The translations under genes and the position numbers were made by a program. The notes beneath the pieces were generated by a model. The model worked only from the letters and a program-made list of their open reading frames with translations. It did no database searches and had not been told where the DNA came from. From positions 620,001 through 684,000 of the forward strand of contig NC_089465.1 in the NCBI RefSeq assembly GCF_029203305.1: a DNA stretch of 64,000 nt, written 5' to 3'. Below, piece by piece: positions 19,665 through 30,141 of the stretch (positions within the stretch are counted from its first letter, which is position 1; each line of letters opens with the position of its first letter). Source of the stretch: Yamadazyma tenuis (lineage: Eukaryota > Ascomycota > Pichiomycetes > Serinales > Debaryomycetaceae).

Positions 19665-22600
19665 ATGTTAAGATACACTTTCAACAAGAGGCATGGGGTT
19701 GTGCGCTTGGTGTCGGTATCCACTAGAATGTCTTCGTCTCAGTCATCATCAAATCCATCTTCGACAAGCAAGCAGTTCCCAGGGTATAGCATCTTTTTGC
19801 CTGATTTGAAAAACAAAGAGGTGAAAGAGAGAAACTTACATCGGAAATCTTTTGAAGAGATTGATCCTGGGAGAATGGGTGCTGAAGGTATGGACCCTTC
19901 TTCTAATAACGGCCTTACATGGACTTCTCAGTACGACTCGGTGGTTAGACAACCATTTGCAAAGGATGTGATTCATTTGCAGTCTTTACTTGATGCCCTT
20001 CTTTCGAGTAAGAATTTCACCAGAGCTGACAAAATTTTGCAAGCCATTTACCCTTTGCTGACATCTCAAGAAGAGTTCATGTATTCCATAAACAAGTACT
20101 TGGAAGTTTGGTCCCAGCAAGACTCAGCTACTTTAGAAGGATTGGAAAATTACTTGCTCAACTTCACGAAAGATGCTCGGTTACTTCCTAATGACAGAAC
20201 ATATGCCATCTTGATAACCAAAGCATTGCAAGTTGATTCTTCCTTCAAATACAATAAGTATCTCAACGAAATCAAATCTAACATAAACTTCACTCGGAAA
20301 GTATTAGGTCATATTGATGTGTTAGGAATTGACAATCTAACGAAGATATTTCAAGAGAACTCCATCACTGAAAAGCATATACCAATCGATTTTGGACCTC
20401 TCTATGACCAAATAAATTCCACCGAAGATCTGAGTGATATCAACGAAGACTACTTTTCTGATGAAAACTTCAGTAAGTTGAATATTCCTTCTATTTCAAA
20501 AGAAGCAGAGGAGTTGAGATCGGTGGATTCATTCGGATTGAAGGTTGTGAGGCACACTTTATTGGGATTGAAGCTGACTTCGGAAGGGAAATCCCCAATT
20601 ATTGATGATTTGATGAAGAATTTGGAAAAGGATTTACAAGGTTCGGTTATTCATAACTTTTCCAATAGCGAAAAGAGAGACTATTTTGCCTTATACAAAC
20701 TTTTAAAAACGGATCAAGATAGAGAAAAGTTCAATGAAGCATTGGATCTTTTCAACCGAGCAAGACAAAGAACAATCGAGTTAAGAGGGGCCGATTCTGC
20801 CAAAGAGAAATGGAAACATGATTATGAAGAAATGCAGAGAAGAGGCTCAATCCACTTTGCTAAATCTTTAAATGCCAGATTATACGAATGGTATGAGATG
20901 CTTCTTCCATTTGTCAAAGAAGAAGTAAACCAATGTCATAAGATTATGGATGGGGAAATTACTATCCAAAATGCAAAGTCTGAAGATAGGGCATTGGTCA
21001 AAGAAAGATCCTATTATGCTCCGTACTTAACTCTTGTAACTCCAGAAAAAATGTGTGCCGTTACTATTTTGGAGCTTCTAAGATTAAATTCAACTGGAGG
21101 GATAGCTGATGGAATGAGAACAGCCAGAGCTCTTATTTCGGTAGGAAAAGCCATAGAATTGGAGTACAAATCTCAGAAATTGATGGAATCTGAAAAGAAG
21201 TCCATCTCCAAAAAAAGTAGAAGTGCTAGAGAATGGAACAAGATCTTCAGAGTTATGAACAACTACTCCAAAGATCTGGACAACCAAGCCCATAACGAAT
21301 GGGACAACACTTTACATGCCAAAATCGGATCGATCTTAACCTCCTTATTAATTCATGTGGCTAAGGTACCTGTCAAGGGGACTGACCCTGCCACCGGAAA
21401 GACCGTTACTGGAAGTCAACCAGCATTCTTCCACACATACCAATACCTCCAAGGGCAAAAATTGGGAGTATTAAAGTTACATAAAAACATCATCAAACAA
21501 CTTTCTGTGGATGTTGATGGTAGCTTGCTTCAACCACACTTCTTGCCAATGTTGACTCCTCCAAGAAAGTGGTCTTCGTACAATGAGGGTGGTTACTTGT
21601 TCTCCCAAAACACCTTGGTTAGAACTAGAGACTCACCTGAGACACTCGCATATTTGAAAGCTGCTTCTCAAAGAGGCGATTTGGATAAAGTGTATGATGG
21701 TTTAAATGTCTTGGGTAACACTCCATGGACTGTTAATAGGAAAGTGTTGGAAGTTATGACCAAATTCTGGAACACAGGTGACGAATTTTTGGATATTCCT
21801 CCTGTTGTCGATGAACCCGAATTACCTGAGCCAGTTCCACTGAATGCCGAGCCAAATGTTTTGAGAGAATACCAAAGAAAAGTGAGGTTGGCAATCAATA
21901 TCTCTGCTTCTGCCAAGTCTCAAAGATGTGATACCAATTATAAATTGGAAATTGCTAGAGCTTTCCTTGGAGAGAAGATGTTCTTCCCTCACAACATCGA
22001 TTTCAGAGGTAGAGCGTACCCTATGTCTCCTCATTTCAACCACTTAGGAAACGATTTGACCAGATCTTTGTTCTTATTCTGGGACGGAAAACAACTTGGA
22101 GAAAGAGGGTTGTGGTGGTTAAAGGTTCACTTGGCTAACCTTTATGGTGTGGACAAGATCCCATTAGAAGAGAGAGCTCAGTTTACTGAAACCCATTTGG
22201 ACAAGATCAGAGAATCAGCTGAAACTCCGTTTGACAAGGATGCCTGGTGGACAAAAGGTGAAAAACCTTGGCAAGTATTAGCATGTTGTTTCGAGTTGAA
22301 TGAAGCTTATAAACTAGAAGATCCAACCCAATATGTTTCTCATGTACCTGTTCACCAAGATGGGTCCTGTAATGGTTTACAACATTATGCTGCTTTAGGT
22401 GGTGACATAGAAGGTGCTCGTCAAGTAAACTTGTACCCCGCTGACAGACCTCAAGATGTGTATTCTTCGGTGGCAAGCATTGTTCAACAAAGAGTTGATG
22501 CAGATGCTGAGGCTGGTGAAAAGCATGCAGTTTTCTTGAAAGATAAGATCAACCGAAGGGTGGTGAAGCAAACCGTGATGACTAATGTTTATGGTGTTAC

Positions 22601-23567
22601 GTTTGTTGGTGCCAGAGAACAAATCAAGAAACAGCTTAAAGTCCATTTTGATAGCGATAGCGAAGAGAATTCCGGTGAATATGCTCAGTATTTGACGCAA
22701 CATGTTTTTGCAGCCGTTAGAGAGTTGTTTTCAGGTGCTCATTTAATCCAAGATTGGTTGGGAGAGGCAGCTAGAATCATCAGCAAGTCCGTCAGGGTCG
22801 ATTATGAAGATTCTACCACAAGTAATGATAAGCCAAATCACGTATCTTCGGTTATTTGGACCACTCCTTTGGGTTTGCCTTGTGTTCAACCATACAGAAC
22901 CATTAAGAAGCAAATTATTAAAACAAACTTACAAGATGTTGCTATTACCGATCCATTTGGAGCTTCGTTAGTCGATGCTAGAAAACAGAAAACTGCTTTG
23001 CCTCCGAACTTTGTTCATTCTTTGGATGCTACTCATATGTTAATGACAGCATCTACCTGTAAATATGAAAACATTTCATTTGCATCGGTTCATGATTCTT
23101 ATTGGACACATGCTTCTGATATTGATGTGTTGAGCAAAATCTTAAGAGAACAGTTCATCAAGTTACATTCTGAGAATTTGATTCAAAAAGTCAAGGATGA
23201 ATTTGAGGCTCGTTATAAAGGTTTCCTTCAAGTGGTTACCATTCCAAGAGATCATGAACTTGCCAAAAAAATCCAAGATGTTAGAAGAAAAATTGCTACT
23301 GACTTAAACAGAGCCTTGACAGTAGCTGATGAGATTCATTTAGAAAAAAAGAGACAGGAATTGTTAGCCTCTGACGATCCTGAAGCGGTTAAAATGGGCA
23401 AAGAATTGGTGACAACTGTGAGTTCAGTTGAAGAATACGACTTGAATGAAGTCGGTACCTCCTCTATAGGGTTACCAATTTTTGCTCCAATTAGTTTCCC
23501 ACCAGTTCCTCCAAGAGGTGACTTGGATGTTAATGTCGTCAAAGACTCGACGTACTTTTTTTCATGA
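19665..23567 (+). CDS. RPO41: Mitochondrial DNA-directed RNA polymerase
   Basis: 1300 residues (S. cerevisiae Rpo41 is 1351). The basic, Arg/Ser-rich N-terminus (MLRYTFNKRHGVVRL) is a mitochondrial presequence. A long N-terminal extension with PPR-like helical character leads into a T7-type polymerase domain from about residue 750. Visible catalytic motifs are DFRGRAYPM, motif A HQDGSCNGLQHYAALGGD (Asp about 899), motif B RRVVKQTVMTNVYG (Lys about 968), and motif C SVHDSYW (Asp about 1144). It transcribes mitochondrial DNA with the factor Mtf1. A few CTG codons occur at non-conserved positions only, as expected if they encode Ser. It converges with MOB2, 88 bases apart. Confidence 0.97.
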   Translation: MLRYTFNKRHGVVRLVSVSTRMSSSQSSSNPSSTSKQFPGYSIFLPDLKNKEVKERNLHRKSFEEIDPGRMGAEGMDPSSNNGLTWTSQYDSVVRQPFAKDVIHLQSLLDALLSSKNFTRADKILQAIYPLLTSQEEFMYSINKYLEVWSQQDSATLEGLENYLLNFTKDARLLPNDRTYAILITKALQVDSSFKYNKYLNEIKSNINFTRKVLGHIDVLGIDNLTKIFQENSITEKHIPIDFGPLYDQINSTEDLSDINEDYFSDENFSKLNIPSISKEAEELRSVDSFGLKVVRHTLLGLKLTSEGKSPIIDDLMKNLEKDLQGSVIHNFSNSEKRDYFALYKLLKTDQDREKFNEALDLFNRARQRTIELRGADSAKEKWKHDYEEMQRRGSIHFAKSLNARLYEWYEMLLPFVKEEVNQCHKIMDGEITIQNAKSEDRALVKERSYYAPYLTLVTPEKMCAVTILELLRLNSTGGIADGMRTARALISVGKAIELEYKSQKLMESEKKSISKKSRSAREWNKIFRVMNNYSKDLDNQAHNEWDNTLHAKIGSILTSLLIHVAKVPVKGTDPATGKTVTGSQPAFFHTYQYLQGQKLGVLKLHKNIIKQLSVDVDGSLLQPHFLPMLTPPRKWSSYNEGGYLFSQNTLVRTRDSPETLAYLKAASQRGDLDKVYDGLNVLGNTPWTVNRKVLEVMTKFWNTGDEFLDIPPVVDEPELPEPVPLNAEPNVLREYQRKVRLAINISASAKSQRCDTNYKLEIARAFLGEKMFFPHNIDFRGRAYPMSPHFNHLGNDLTRSLFLFWDGKQLGERGLWWLKVHLANLYGVDKIPLEERAQFTETHLDKIRESAETPFDKDAWWTKGEKPWQVLACCFELNEAYKLEDPTQYVSHVPVHQDGSCNGLQHYAALGGDIEGARQVNLYPADRPQDVYSSVASIVQQRVDADAEAGEKHAVFLKDKINRRVVKQTVMTNVYGVTFVGAREQIKKQLKVHFDSDSEENSGEYAQYLTQHVFAAVRELFSGAHLIQDWLGEAARIISKSVRVDYEDSTTSNDKPNHVSSVIWTTPLGLPCVQPYRTIKKQIIKTNLQDVAITDPFGASLVDARKQKTALPPNFVHSLDATHMLMTASTCKYENISFASVHDSYWTHASDIDVLSKILREQFIKLHSENLIQKVKDEFEARYKGFLQVVTIPRDHELAKKIQDVRRKIATDLNRALTVADEIHLEKKRQELLASDDPEAVKMGKELVTTVSSVEEYDLNEVGTSSIGLPIFAPISFPPVPPRGDLDVNVVKDSTYFFS

Positions 23568-23655
23568 AGTTTAACGAACCATTTATTGTATATAGATTCA
23601 AGTATAAAGTAGACATGATTTTATTTTTCAGAGGCGGGTTAAGCCTTTGGTATTG

Positions 23656-24546
23656 TTATATGATTTTACCTTGCTCTTCAAAGCTTTCGATCAAAGGTAA
23701 CAAAGGTTCCAACTCATTTTTATCTATCAATTTGAACTCTTTCACAAAACTAATAAAGTGAGAAAAGAACGAGTTCCAATGAGCTTCTAATGATAAATGA
23801 ACAATCTTTTCAAAATGGTTATAGTATATGTGAGCAAATATACGAAACATTTGTCTGGTTATATTTTTGCAGTCTTTCATAAAGTTCTGTGGGAAGGCAC
23901 CCCCACTTTTGGTGGGAAACACCGATTGATCATTTAATTTATTGGAGATCCATGTCAACACGTAGTTAATATATTGAACAGCTGGTAAGTTGATTGATTG
24001 GCCACTCGAATCAACCCATAAGTAGTTTGTGGTGGGTCCAGCGTTCATAGAGGGATACGCCTCGGGAGTCATATACTCAGCAAACACCTCGTAAAACTGG
24101 TTCAAATTATTGAACATTTCAAAGATGTTGAGAGCTATCCACTCACCATAATCCACGTATTTGGGGAGCTGCACAATTGTTTTGAATGAACCTTTCACCA
24201 ACGATGTTTTCACAAATGGTTCCTGTAAGAATAACGGCAAATCCTGAGGAGCATTGATTGTGGTGACAGGCGCCACTAGACGAGCAGCCTCTTTCCGTGG
24301 CAGTAGGCGGGTAGATCCGTCACCGTTAGCATGGCTTCTCCCTCGTCTGGTGGGCGAGGCTTGCTTGTTATATACTTGGTTGATTCTCTGCTGTTTGTTT
24401 GGACTCAATTTGGTAGGTGATTGGGATCTTCTGACTGGCGATCCTGAGCCGTTGGGATGCTGATAAAACACGTTTGTGGAGTCCAAGTCCTTTTTGTTCT
24501 TCTTGGGGCCTCTTCCCAAGCCTCTGATGGTATTTAAAAAAGACAT
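23656..24546 (-). CDS. MOB2: Mob2, activator subunit of the Cbk1 NDR kinase
   Basis: 296 residues. The N-terminus MSFLNTIRGLGRGPKKNKK resembles S. cerevisiae Mob2 (MSFFN...GR..KKNK). A Ser/Pro/Arg-rich low-complexity region follows (several SPxR sites suited to CDK or Cbk1-type phosphorylation), then the Mob domain from about residue 105 to 285 (DYGEWIALNIFEMFNNLNQFYEVF ... FRIFAHIYYNHFEKIV). Mob2-Cbk1 forms the RAM network controlling daughter-specific transcription, cell separation and polarised or hyphal growth. The S. cerevisiae gene has a 5' intron; here the frame is continuous. Confidence 0.92.
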   Translation of the reverse strand: MSFLNTIRGLGRGPKKNKKDLDSTNVFYQHPNGSGSPVRRSQSPTKLSPNKQQRINQVYNKQASPTRRGRSHANGDGSTRLLPRKEAARLVAPVTTINAPQDLPLFLQEPFVKTSLVKGSFKTIVQLPKYVDYGEWIALNIFEMFNNLNQFYEVFAEYMTPEAYPSMNAGPTTNYLWVDSSGQSINLPAVQYINYVLTWISNKLNDQSVFPTKSGGAFPQNFMKDCKNITRQMFRIFAHIYYNHFEKIVHLSLEAHWNSFFSHFISFVKEFKLIDKNELEPLLPLIESFEEQGKII

Positions 24547-24947
24547 ACTGATCTAGGCAAACAAATAAAATACAAAACAAACAAAGGAATGGAGGTGATG
24601 GCAGGTGAATTAAATCAGGGGGGTGGAAAGGAAAGACGCGTGCGTTGTATGGGTGAAGGCAGTTCACGAGGGATATAAACTTCTATGGATCTTTAATAAC
24701 AACTACTTCTTGTTCGCTGCCCAGTTGATCTGTTTTTTCTCACCACTTCGCAAGTATTTTTATCTGCTTCAGGTAAAACAATAAAAATATCGCTACATGG
24801 TGCGCTGGTACACGCTAAAACTACACTGTACTATATTTTCTTTTTCAAGAAGATTCAACTACTTAATTAAATTCAATCCCGTCTAACTCACCCAAAATTC
24901 AAACTATAATTCTTTGGTCATCCATGTTTGGGTCCGACTTTGATTGC
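24547..24947. other. MOB2 promoter and PSD1 3' region
   Basis: 401 bases between the MOB2 start and the PSD1 stop, both on the minus strand. AT-rich; no gene or RNA recognised. The open frame at 24368-24667 is antisense/offset to MOB2 and starts with no support. Confidence 0.3.
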
Positions 24948-26825
24948 TCACACAAAACGTCCCAAAGATTGTCCGACTTTGACCTTCTGACCAATCTGTA
25001 GATCAAACTTAAAGTTGTCTGGAGCTTCAAACACCAATACAACTGTTGAACCCAACTTGAATCCACCAATTTGACTGCCCTTATTCATGGGATAACCTCC
25101 TAAAAGGCGCGAAGCCTTGGTGTACGTGGCCTCATACACGGTATTTTTCTTCAATCTCTTGGGTTTTTCCGCCTTAGGCGTAGAGGCTTGTGACGATTCA
25201 GATACTAGAGTCAAATCACTGGTAGACTCTTGTACATCAAGTTCGGGCTCCTTCTCGGGTATCAAAGGCGTGTTTTCATCTGCTGAACTGATCGAATCGA
25301 CAGACGATTGTCTCAGCTTCAGATACACCGCGTGTTCATAGATATCGTTGGTCTTCAAATCCTTATCAAAATCAACCACAATACTTCCCACATTGGTGGC
25401 TCCAACAGGAATCATGGAAAAGAACCCATACTTCCAGTAACCCAACAATGCCACCCTTTCATTCAACACAAACAACCCTTGTAAGGTTTTCTGAAAGAAT
25501 GGAGCCACCGAAAACAACTCACCAATAAAATGGCGTCTTAATGTAGCCACCCAGTTAGTCGGAGAATGGTACCGGTGGTAGTCACCAGGAGCCAAATAAA
25601 TCACTGTGAAGTACAACTGTTTGCTTCCACTTAAGCCCAATCTTTCCAATGGGGTGGGAGTCAAATCCCTAGCAACCAATAACTCTTTCTTCAAAGTCGC
25701 CTTTGAATCTGCATCAGCTCTATCACCAGCATCTTTATACTGTAAGTCATTCTTGTGAGTAGTTCTATCGGATTCACCTCCAAGGATATCATCTACAGTA
25801 TAAGTGATACCATTGATTTTGGCAAACTCTTGGTCTCTTTCAAGTACCGTAGCATCATCATCCAAGTGTTCGAAATCCAACGAGTGTGAAGGAGCTGCTA
25901 ACTTCTCAGTCTTTAACCCGAGCAAAGCATCAACCGAGTATGTCATACCCTTAACCTGTTCAATTTCTCCATCCTCTATAACACCAAATTTCAATACTTT
26001 CCCATCAGATGGAGATACCAAGTCGAAGTCATCAATAGGCCGGGCACCTGGCTTTAAAGTTCGGTAAAAAAAATCAGAAAGGTTAGAGTAGGAGGTTAAA
26101 TCAGGGTTCTCCATTTCATCCAAATTAACTCCAAAGAGTGTCGAGTAAAGTCTGTAGGAAGGTGACCTAAGCCAAACCGGAAGATTTATGGAGTTAACCT
26201 GCCCCCATAATCTAGAAATAGCCTTCAAAGGTAAAGTTGAATAGATGTAGAGCTGCCAAGACTCGGGCTTGATGGCATATTCGTTATGAGGAATGTGTTC
26301 ATCGTCGTCATCGTATTGGCCTCGTTCGTATTTGATTTTACCGGCCACACCCGTCAAAAGAACGGCCAACGAAGTCAAGGTCCACCATCTGATAAAACGT
26401 CTACGTTGTTGTCGTTGTTTCCTGGCCTCAGCCGAAAAGAGCCTCTTGTGGAGGTTGAAGGTTTTGTTCCTAAGCTTCTGGTTGGCAGTGGAAAACAGCC
26501 GTTTACTCAACCTGATGTTTGGAAATCTGTGGGACTTGTTGTTTTCACTGTTACTCCAAGACGAGTAGAACAACACGTTATTTCTCTTGGGACGTGGGAT
26601 TCTGGGGAACTGATCGTAGTACGAAGCCACCTTCTTCTTGAACTTGTTCTTCCGGTTGTTTTTTGGTAACGAATTGTTTGAAGCCAATTCAGCGATAGTG
26701 GAAGCCCGGGAGAGCGGTTGAGCGATATTCATTCTCTGTGGACCAAGCATGAACGGGGCAGGTGTATACCGCAACCGTTGTTTCATGGTAGGCGAAGGAT
26801 TGAACAGAGGAGGTCTGAAGGCCAT
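24948..26825 (-). CDS. PSD1: Phosphatidylserine decarboxylase, mitochondrial
   Basis: 625 residues from the ATG at 26825 (MAFRPPLFNPSP); 16 more codons upstream are open but do not begin with ATG. The N-terminus is Arg/Pro-rich with several basic stretches (mitochondrial presequence). One membrane segment (TLTSLAVLLTGVAGKI region, about residues 150-165) follows. The decarboxylase domain starts near NLSDFFYRTLKPGARPI. YHRYHSPTNW holds the conserved His. The LGST autocleavage site (GFKLGSTVV, Ser about 593) creates the pyruvoyl group. It converts phosphatidylserine to phosphatidylethanolamine at the inner mitochondrial membrane. A long acidic insert with repeats of ITYTVDDILGGES-like sequence lies in mid-protein. 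Its product feeds CHO2, also in this window. Confidence 0.95.
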   Translation of the reverse strand: MAFRPPLFNPSPTMKQRLRYTPAPFMLGPQRMNIAQPLSRASTIAELASNNSLPKNNRKNKFKKKVASYYDQFPRIPRPKRNNVLFYSSWSNSENNKSHRFPNIRLSKRLFSTANQKLRNKTFNLHKRLFSAEARKQRQQRRRFIRWWTLTSLAVLLTGVAGKIKYERGQYDDDDEHIPHNEYAIKPESWQLYIYSTLPLKAISRLWGQVNSINLPVWLRSPSYRLYSTLFGVNLDEMENPDLTSYSNLSDFFYRTLKPGARPIDDFDLVSPSDGKVLKFGVIEDGEIEQVKGMTYSVDALLGLKTEKLAAPSHSLDFEHLDDDATVLERDQEFAKINGITYTVDDILGGESDRTTHKNDLQYKDAGDRADADSKATLKKELLVARDLTPTPLERLGLSGSKQLYFTVIYLAPGDYHRYHSPTNWVATLRRHFIGELFSVAPFFQKTLQGLFVLNERVALLGYWKYGFFSMIPVGATNVGSIVVDFDKDLKTNDIYEHAVYLKLRQSSVDSISSADENTPLIPEKEPELDVQESTSDLTLVSESSQASTPKAEKPKRLKKNTVYEATYTKASRLLGGYPMNKGSQIGGFKLGSTVVLVFEAPDNFKFDLQIGQKVKVGQSLGRFV

Positions 26826-27473
26826 TTTGTGTTTTGGACAACTAGTTCTTGTTAAGCCACAATAAACGAACAATCAACGAGACTCGTCTTTTGTGAATTT
26901 TGTGTGCGCTCGTGTGAGAGGAAAAAAATAATGTAACGAAAGAGATCGTGAAATTTTGAGGGGGGAACACTGTGGATGTTTAGATAGATGTTATGATGTT
27001 TTATGATGATGTTTTTGAAGTTATTGTAGTGTGTAATGGAACTTTGTTAACATGGGGTAGTGGATCCCGAAAAAGGTCTGGCTTGGCTGCCTTTTTTTCA
27101 TTTGCCTTTGTCTATATACAAGAGTCGATAACCTTGGTGCTTACCATTATAATTCGAGACTGTATTCGACGACAATGATATTCAGGGAACTTGACTCTAC
27201 TTGGACATAATTATTGAGATTGTGACTTTAATCTGATTTTTGGGGGATTTTAGGAAGCCTGTAACATTTGTGATGTAAGTCTTTAGTCTTACCTGACAAG
27301 AAATGTAATTTTCACAGAAAACCTATCTTTTTGCAACCATTTAAAATCTGATACAAATATTCACAGTCAAACTAATAGCATACTAGAAAATATCAATCAA
27401 TAAAGATAGGGTGAAATTTGTGGCTAAAGCTTCTGTTAGGTATTAAAAGTTACATTTCATACATAATGGTGAA
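26826..27473. other. PSD1 promoter and 3' region of the AZF1-like gene
   Basis: 648 bases. T/A-rich with no credible gene; the 61-codon frame at 26993-27178 lacks any support. Nothing structural stands out. Confidence 0.3.
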
Positions 27474-29837
27474 CTATACAAATTGGTCGTAATTGCTGGC
27501 TCTGAAGGATGTAGATGATTCGGAACCCGTGGGACCAGCCCCAAGGTCCGAGCTATCATGAAGGCCAGTTTCTCGTTTCCCCCGCCCTTTGATTCCCTTA
27601 TTACTATTTTTGTACAAGTTCTTGAAGTAGTCGAGTAATTCTTTCTCATGGGATGGTAAGTTAGCAATTTGAGCCGAACTGAGCTCAGCTAATTTCATGG
27701 TCAATGAATTAAGCGTATTAAGATGGAACTTGTTTTGGTGTGATTTCAAGTTTCCCAATTGGGTGAAAGCTTTATCACAACCATCCAATTTACAGTCAAA
27801 AGGTTTGAGTTTCTCATGGGTCAACTTGTGAGCTGCCAAATTCCCCTTTCTACTGAAAGATTTGTGGCAGACTTCACAAGCAAACGGTTTCTCGCCTGTG
27901 TGAAGACGAAGATGGGTCGTCAAATTGCCCCCTTGGGTGAATCTCTTGTGACAGTACGTACACTCGAATGGTTTAAGTCCAATGTGTGAACGAATGTGCA
28001 CTTCGAGTTGTGTTGATTGGGCAAAGAACTTTTCACAATAGGGACACTGAGGAAGCTTTCGGTGATGCTTTTTACGCTCATGGGTGGCGTCTGTTCCATC
28101 ATCCGAACTACCTGACGCCTCAGGAATAAGTTTATTCTTTTCAACCCCACCCACAAGGTGTTGTGGTTTCACTTCTCCTATTATATTGCCATCTTCATTG
28201 GTGTGGATCTTTATATCTTTATTTGCTTCATCCCTTGCTTGTATAACAAGCATGAGTTGGTCAATTTTTGTTGCACCCAAGCGAGGTTGTTCAGTCTTTT
28301 CGAGGCTATTCAAGTCTCCTTGAGGTGTCTTTTGAGGACTGACCTTAGCTACACGTTGACCAGAAACAGAAGGTACCGATGTCTGATTTCCTGGAGGTGG
28401 AGCTGGAGGATAGTTATAGTTGGTATAATTTGGAGCAATGTACTGAGGCAGATATTGAGTTGACCGGTAATATTGCTGTTGAGGACTTCCCATTTGACCA
28501 GAAGGTTGCATGAGAAGCTGTCCCTGATTTGGTGGGATATTGTAGTAGCCCGAATTACCGGGATTATTTGTGTATTGGTTAGTCTTTGCTTCTCCGGGTG
28601 AGGTTTTCGGGCTTTGAGGAACTTCATATTTGGTCTCAGATTTTGATGATAAAGATGAGGTTGGAGAGAGCGGCTGGTTCTTACTGTCCGATTTGATCAT
28701 TCTTGGAACCGTGAGCTTATTCGAATCATTCATAATGTCTGACTTGGGATCCTCCTTCAGAAAAATGTCTTCTTTTAGCGGAGTTTGCTGTGACAAGCTG
28801 TTTCTGAAGTTAGGATCGTTAAAGTACCTTATAATCGAGTCTCGCCTCTGCTCTTGGCTCATGTTGCTGAAATCAATGGAGTTACTCAAACTTTGTAGGA
28901 GGGTCGAAAGGTTACCATTGTTCAGAAACATAAGGTTTTGGCCGCTCTGGTTTTGGTAGTTTTGATTACTGGGATTCCCACCAAACATATTGAGACCCTC
29001 CCAAGAACCACTATTAGAAAAGTCTATCGAGCTATGTTTAGACGACTTGGAGTCCTTTCGACTCTGTGAATTGGACCGCGAGGTGTTAAACGGAAATTGA
29101 AGTAAGTTGCTTAGACTATCTTTATTGGTACTTCCGGGATTTGTGGTACCACCAATACTACCAGAGTTATTGATACCGATGGGAGTACCTTGAGGAATGA
29201 CATTCTGAGAACCATACGTATTCAAGTAGTTTTCAAAGTCCTGGAGAAGCATATTATCTGCAGATGAGAGGCGTTTCTTGTCTGAAGGATTCAAATTGAA
29301 CAAGTTAAATATCGAGTTGGAGCGAGAACCACCCGGTATTGGGACACCCGGACCCACTGTCTCATCTATGTTGGCATACTTATTGAACTGGGACGTAATC
29401 ATTGGAGGGGGTAGATAAATCGAATCACCCCTGGGTCGAACATCAGAAGTGCCTGAGGAAGGCTCTCTGGATTGACTCGGTACCATACTGTTGGAGCCGT
29501 AACTTGGATAATTGGGATAGTATTGGTAATTATTATAGCCGTTCACAAGGTTTCCAATGGAGTCTTGTCTTCCATTTGTCTGTTTGGCAGATGGGTTAAA
29601 AACATTGCTATTGGCAGCTCCGGAAGACAAGGGAATGGCACCAGGCCCATACGGAGAGTTTGTGGCCATCAAGTTACCGGAGTTGGGCAGTTTTATGGAG
29701 GTACTTCCGGTGATGGCAGAGTTATCACTTGTAGGTAGACCTTTACCGTTGTTGTTTTTATTCTTTGAATTGTTCTTAGATTTGCTGGTGTTGGAATTTT
29801 TGAACCCCAGCCTGGATGATGATACTTCACTCATCAT
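27474..29837 (-). CDS. AZF1: C2H2 zinc-finger transcription factor, Azf1-like
   Basis: 787 residues from the first of two adjacent ATGs at 29837/29834; the frame extends upstream without ATG. The first 580 residues are Asn/Ser/Gly/Pro/Gln-rich low complexity. Four C2H2 fingers lie at about 598-705: CPYCEKFFAQSTQLEVHIRSH, CTYCHKRFTQGGNLTTHLRLH, CEVCHKSFSRKGNLAAHKLTH, and a CxxxxC finger CKLDGCDKAFTQLGNLKSH. This finger array, with its FTQGGNL, FSRKGNLAAH and FTQLGN helices, is that of S. cerevisiae Azf1, a carbon-source-dependent regulator of growth and cell-wall genes binding AAAAGAAA-like sequence. The low-complexity part is not alignable, so target conservation is unknown. Confidence 0.8.
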   Translation of the reverse strand: MMSEVSSSRLGFKNSNTSKSKNNSKNKNNNGKGLPTSDNSAITGSTSIKLPNSGNLMATNSPYGPGAIPLSSGAANSNVFNPSAKQTNGRQDSIGNLVNGYNNYQYYPNYPSYGSNSMVPSQSREPSSGTSDVRPRGDSIYLPPPMITSQFNKYANIDETVGPGVPIPGGSRSNSIFNLFNLNPSDKKRLSSADNMLLQDFENYLNTYGSQNVIPQGTPIGINNSGSIGGTTNPGSTNKDSLSNLLQFPFNTSRSNSQSRKDSKSSKHSSIDFSNSGSWEGLNMFGGNPSNQNYQNQSGQNLMFLNNGNLSTLLQSLSNSIDFSNMSQEQRRDSIIRYFNDPNFRNSLSQQTPLKEDIFLKEDPKSDIMNDSNKLTVPRMIKSDSKNQPLSPTSSLSSKSETKYEVPQSPKTSPGEAKTNQYTNNPGNSGYYNIPPNQGQLLMQPSGQMGSPQQQYYRSTQYLPQYIAPNYTNYNYPPAPPPGNQTSVPSVSGQRVAKVSPQKTPQGDLNSLEKTEQPRLGATKIDQLMLVIQARDEANKDIKIHTNEDGNIIGEVKPQHLVGGVEKNKLIPEASGSSDDGTDATHERKKHHRKLPQCPYCEKFFAQSTQLEVHIRSHIGLKPFECTYCHKRFTQGGNLTTHLRLHTGEKPFACEVCHKSFSRKGNLAAHKLTHEKLKPFDCKLDGCDKAFTQLGNLKSHQNKFHLNTLNSLTMKLAELSSAQIANLPSHEKELLDYFKNLYKNSNKGIKGRGKRETGLHDSSDLGAGPTGSESSTSFRASNYDQFV

Positions 29838-30141
29838 TACGCAAACACTAACAAGTTGAAGGGGTTGATGTCCATCAAAAGTGTTAAGTTGCAAAATAAA
29901 ATCGTGTTGCTTTTTAAGGGTGACGGCGTGAGAGTAATATAATTAAAATGACGTTAGTGCGAAATTAAATATAAAGTATAAGCCAGATGAACCGAAGCCG
30001 TAGAGAGAGCCAACACAGGCACTCCAAAAAAAGCGTCTATATCGATGGGGATTTACAGGTGTTTGTAATGGGGTAGTTCTTTCGTGTCTCTATTCATTAT
30101 AAAAAATCCCGGGATTCAAGTATCAGGATTTAAGTACCAGA
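29838..30141. other. Promoter of the AZF1-like gene
   Basis: 304 bases; AT-rich with ATATAAAGTATAA near 29969-29981 in a position to serve as a TATA element on either strand. No gene seen. Confidence 0.3.

Noticed and set aside
26286..26669. 127-codon frame antisense to PSD1
   Set aside because: Shadow of the PSD1 reading frame; no independent support.
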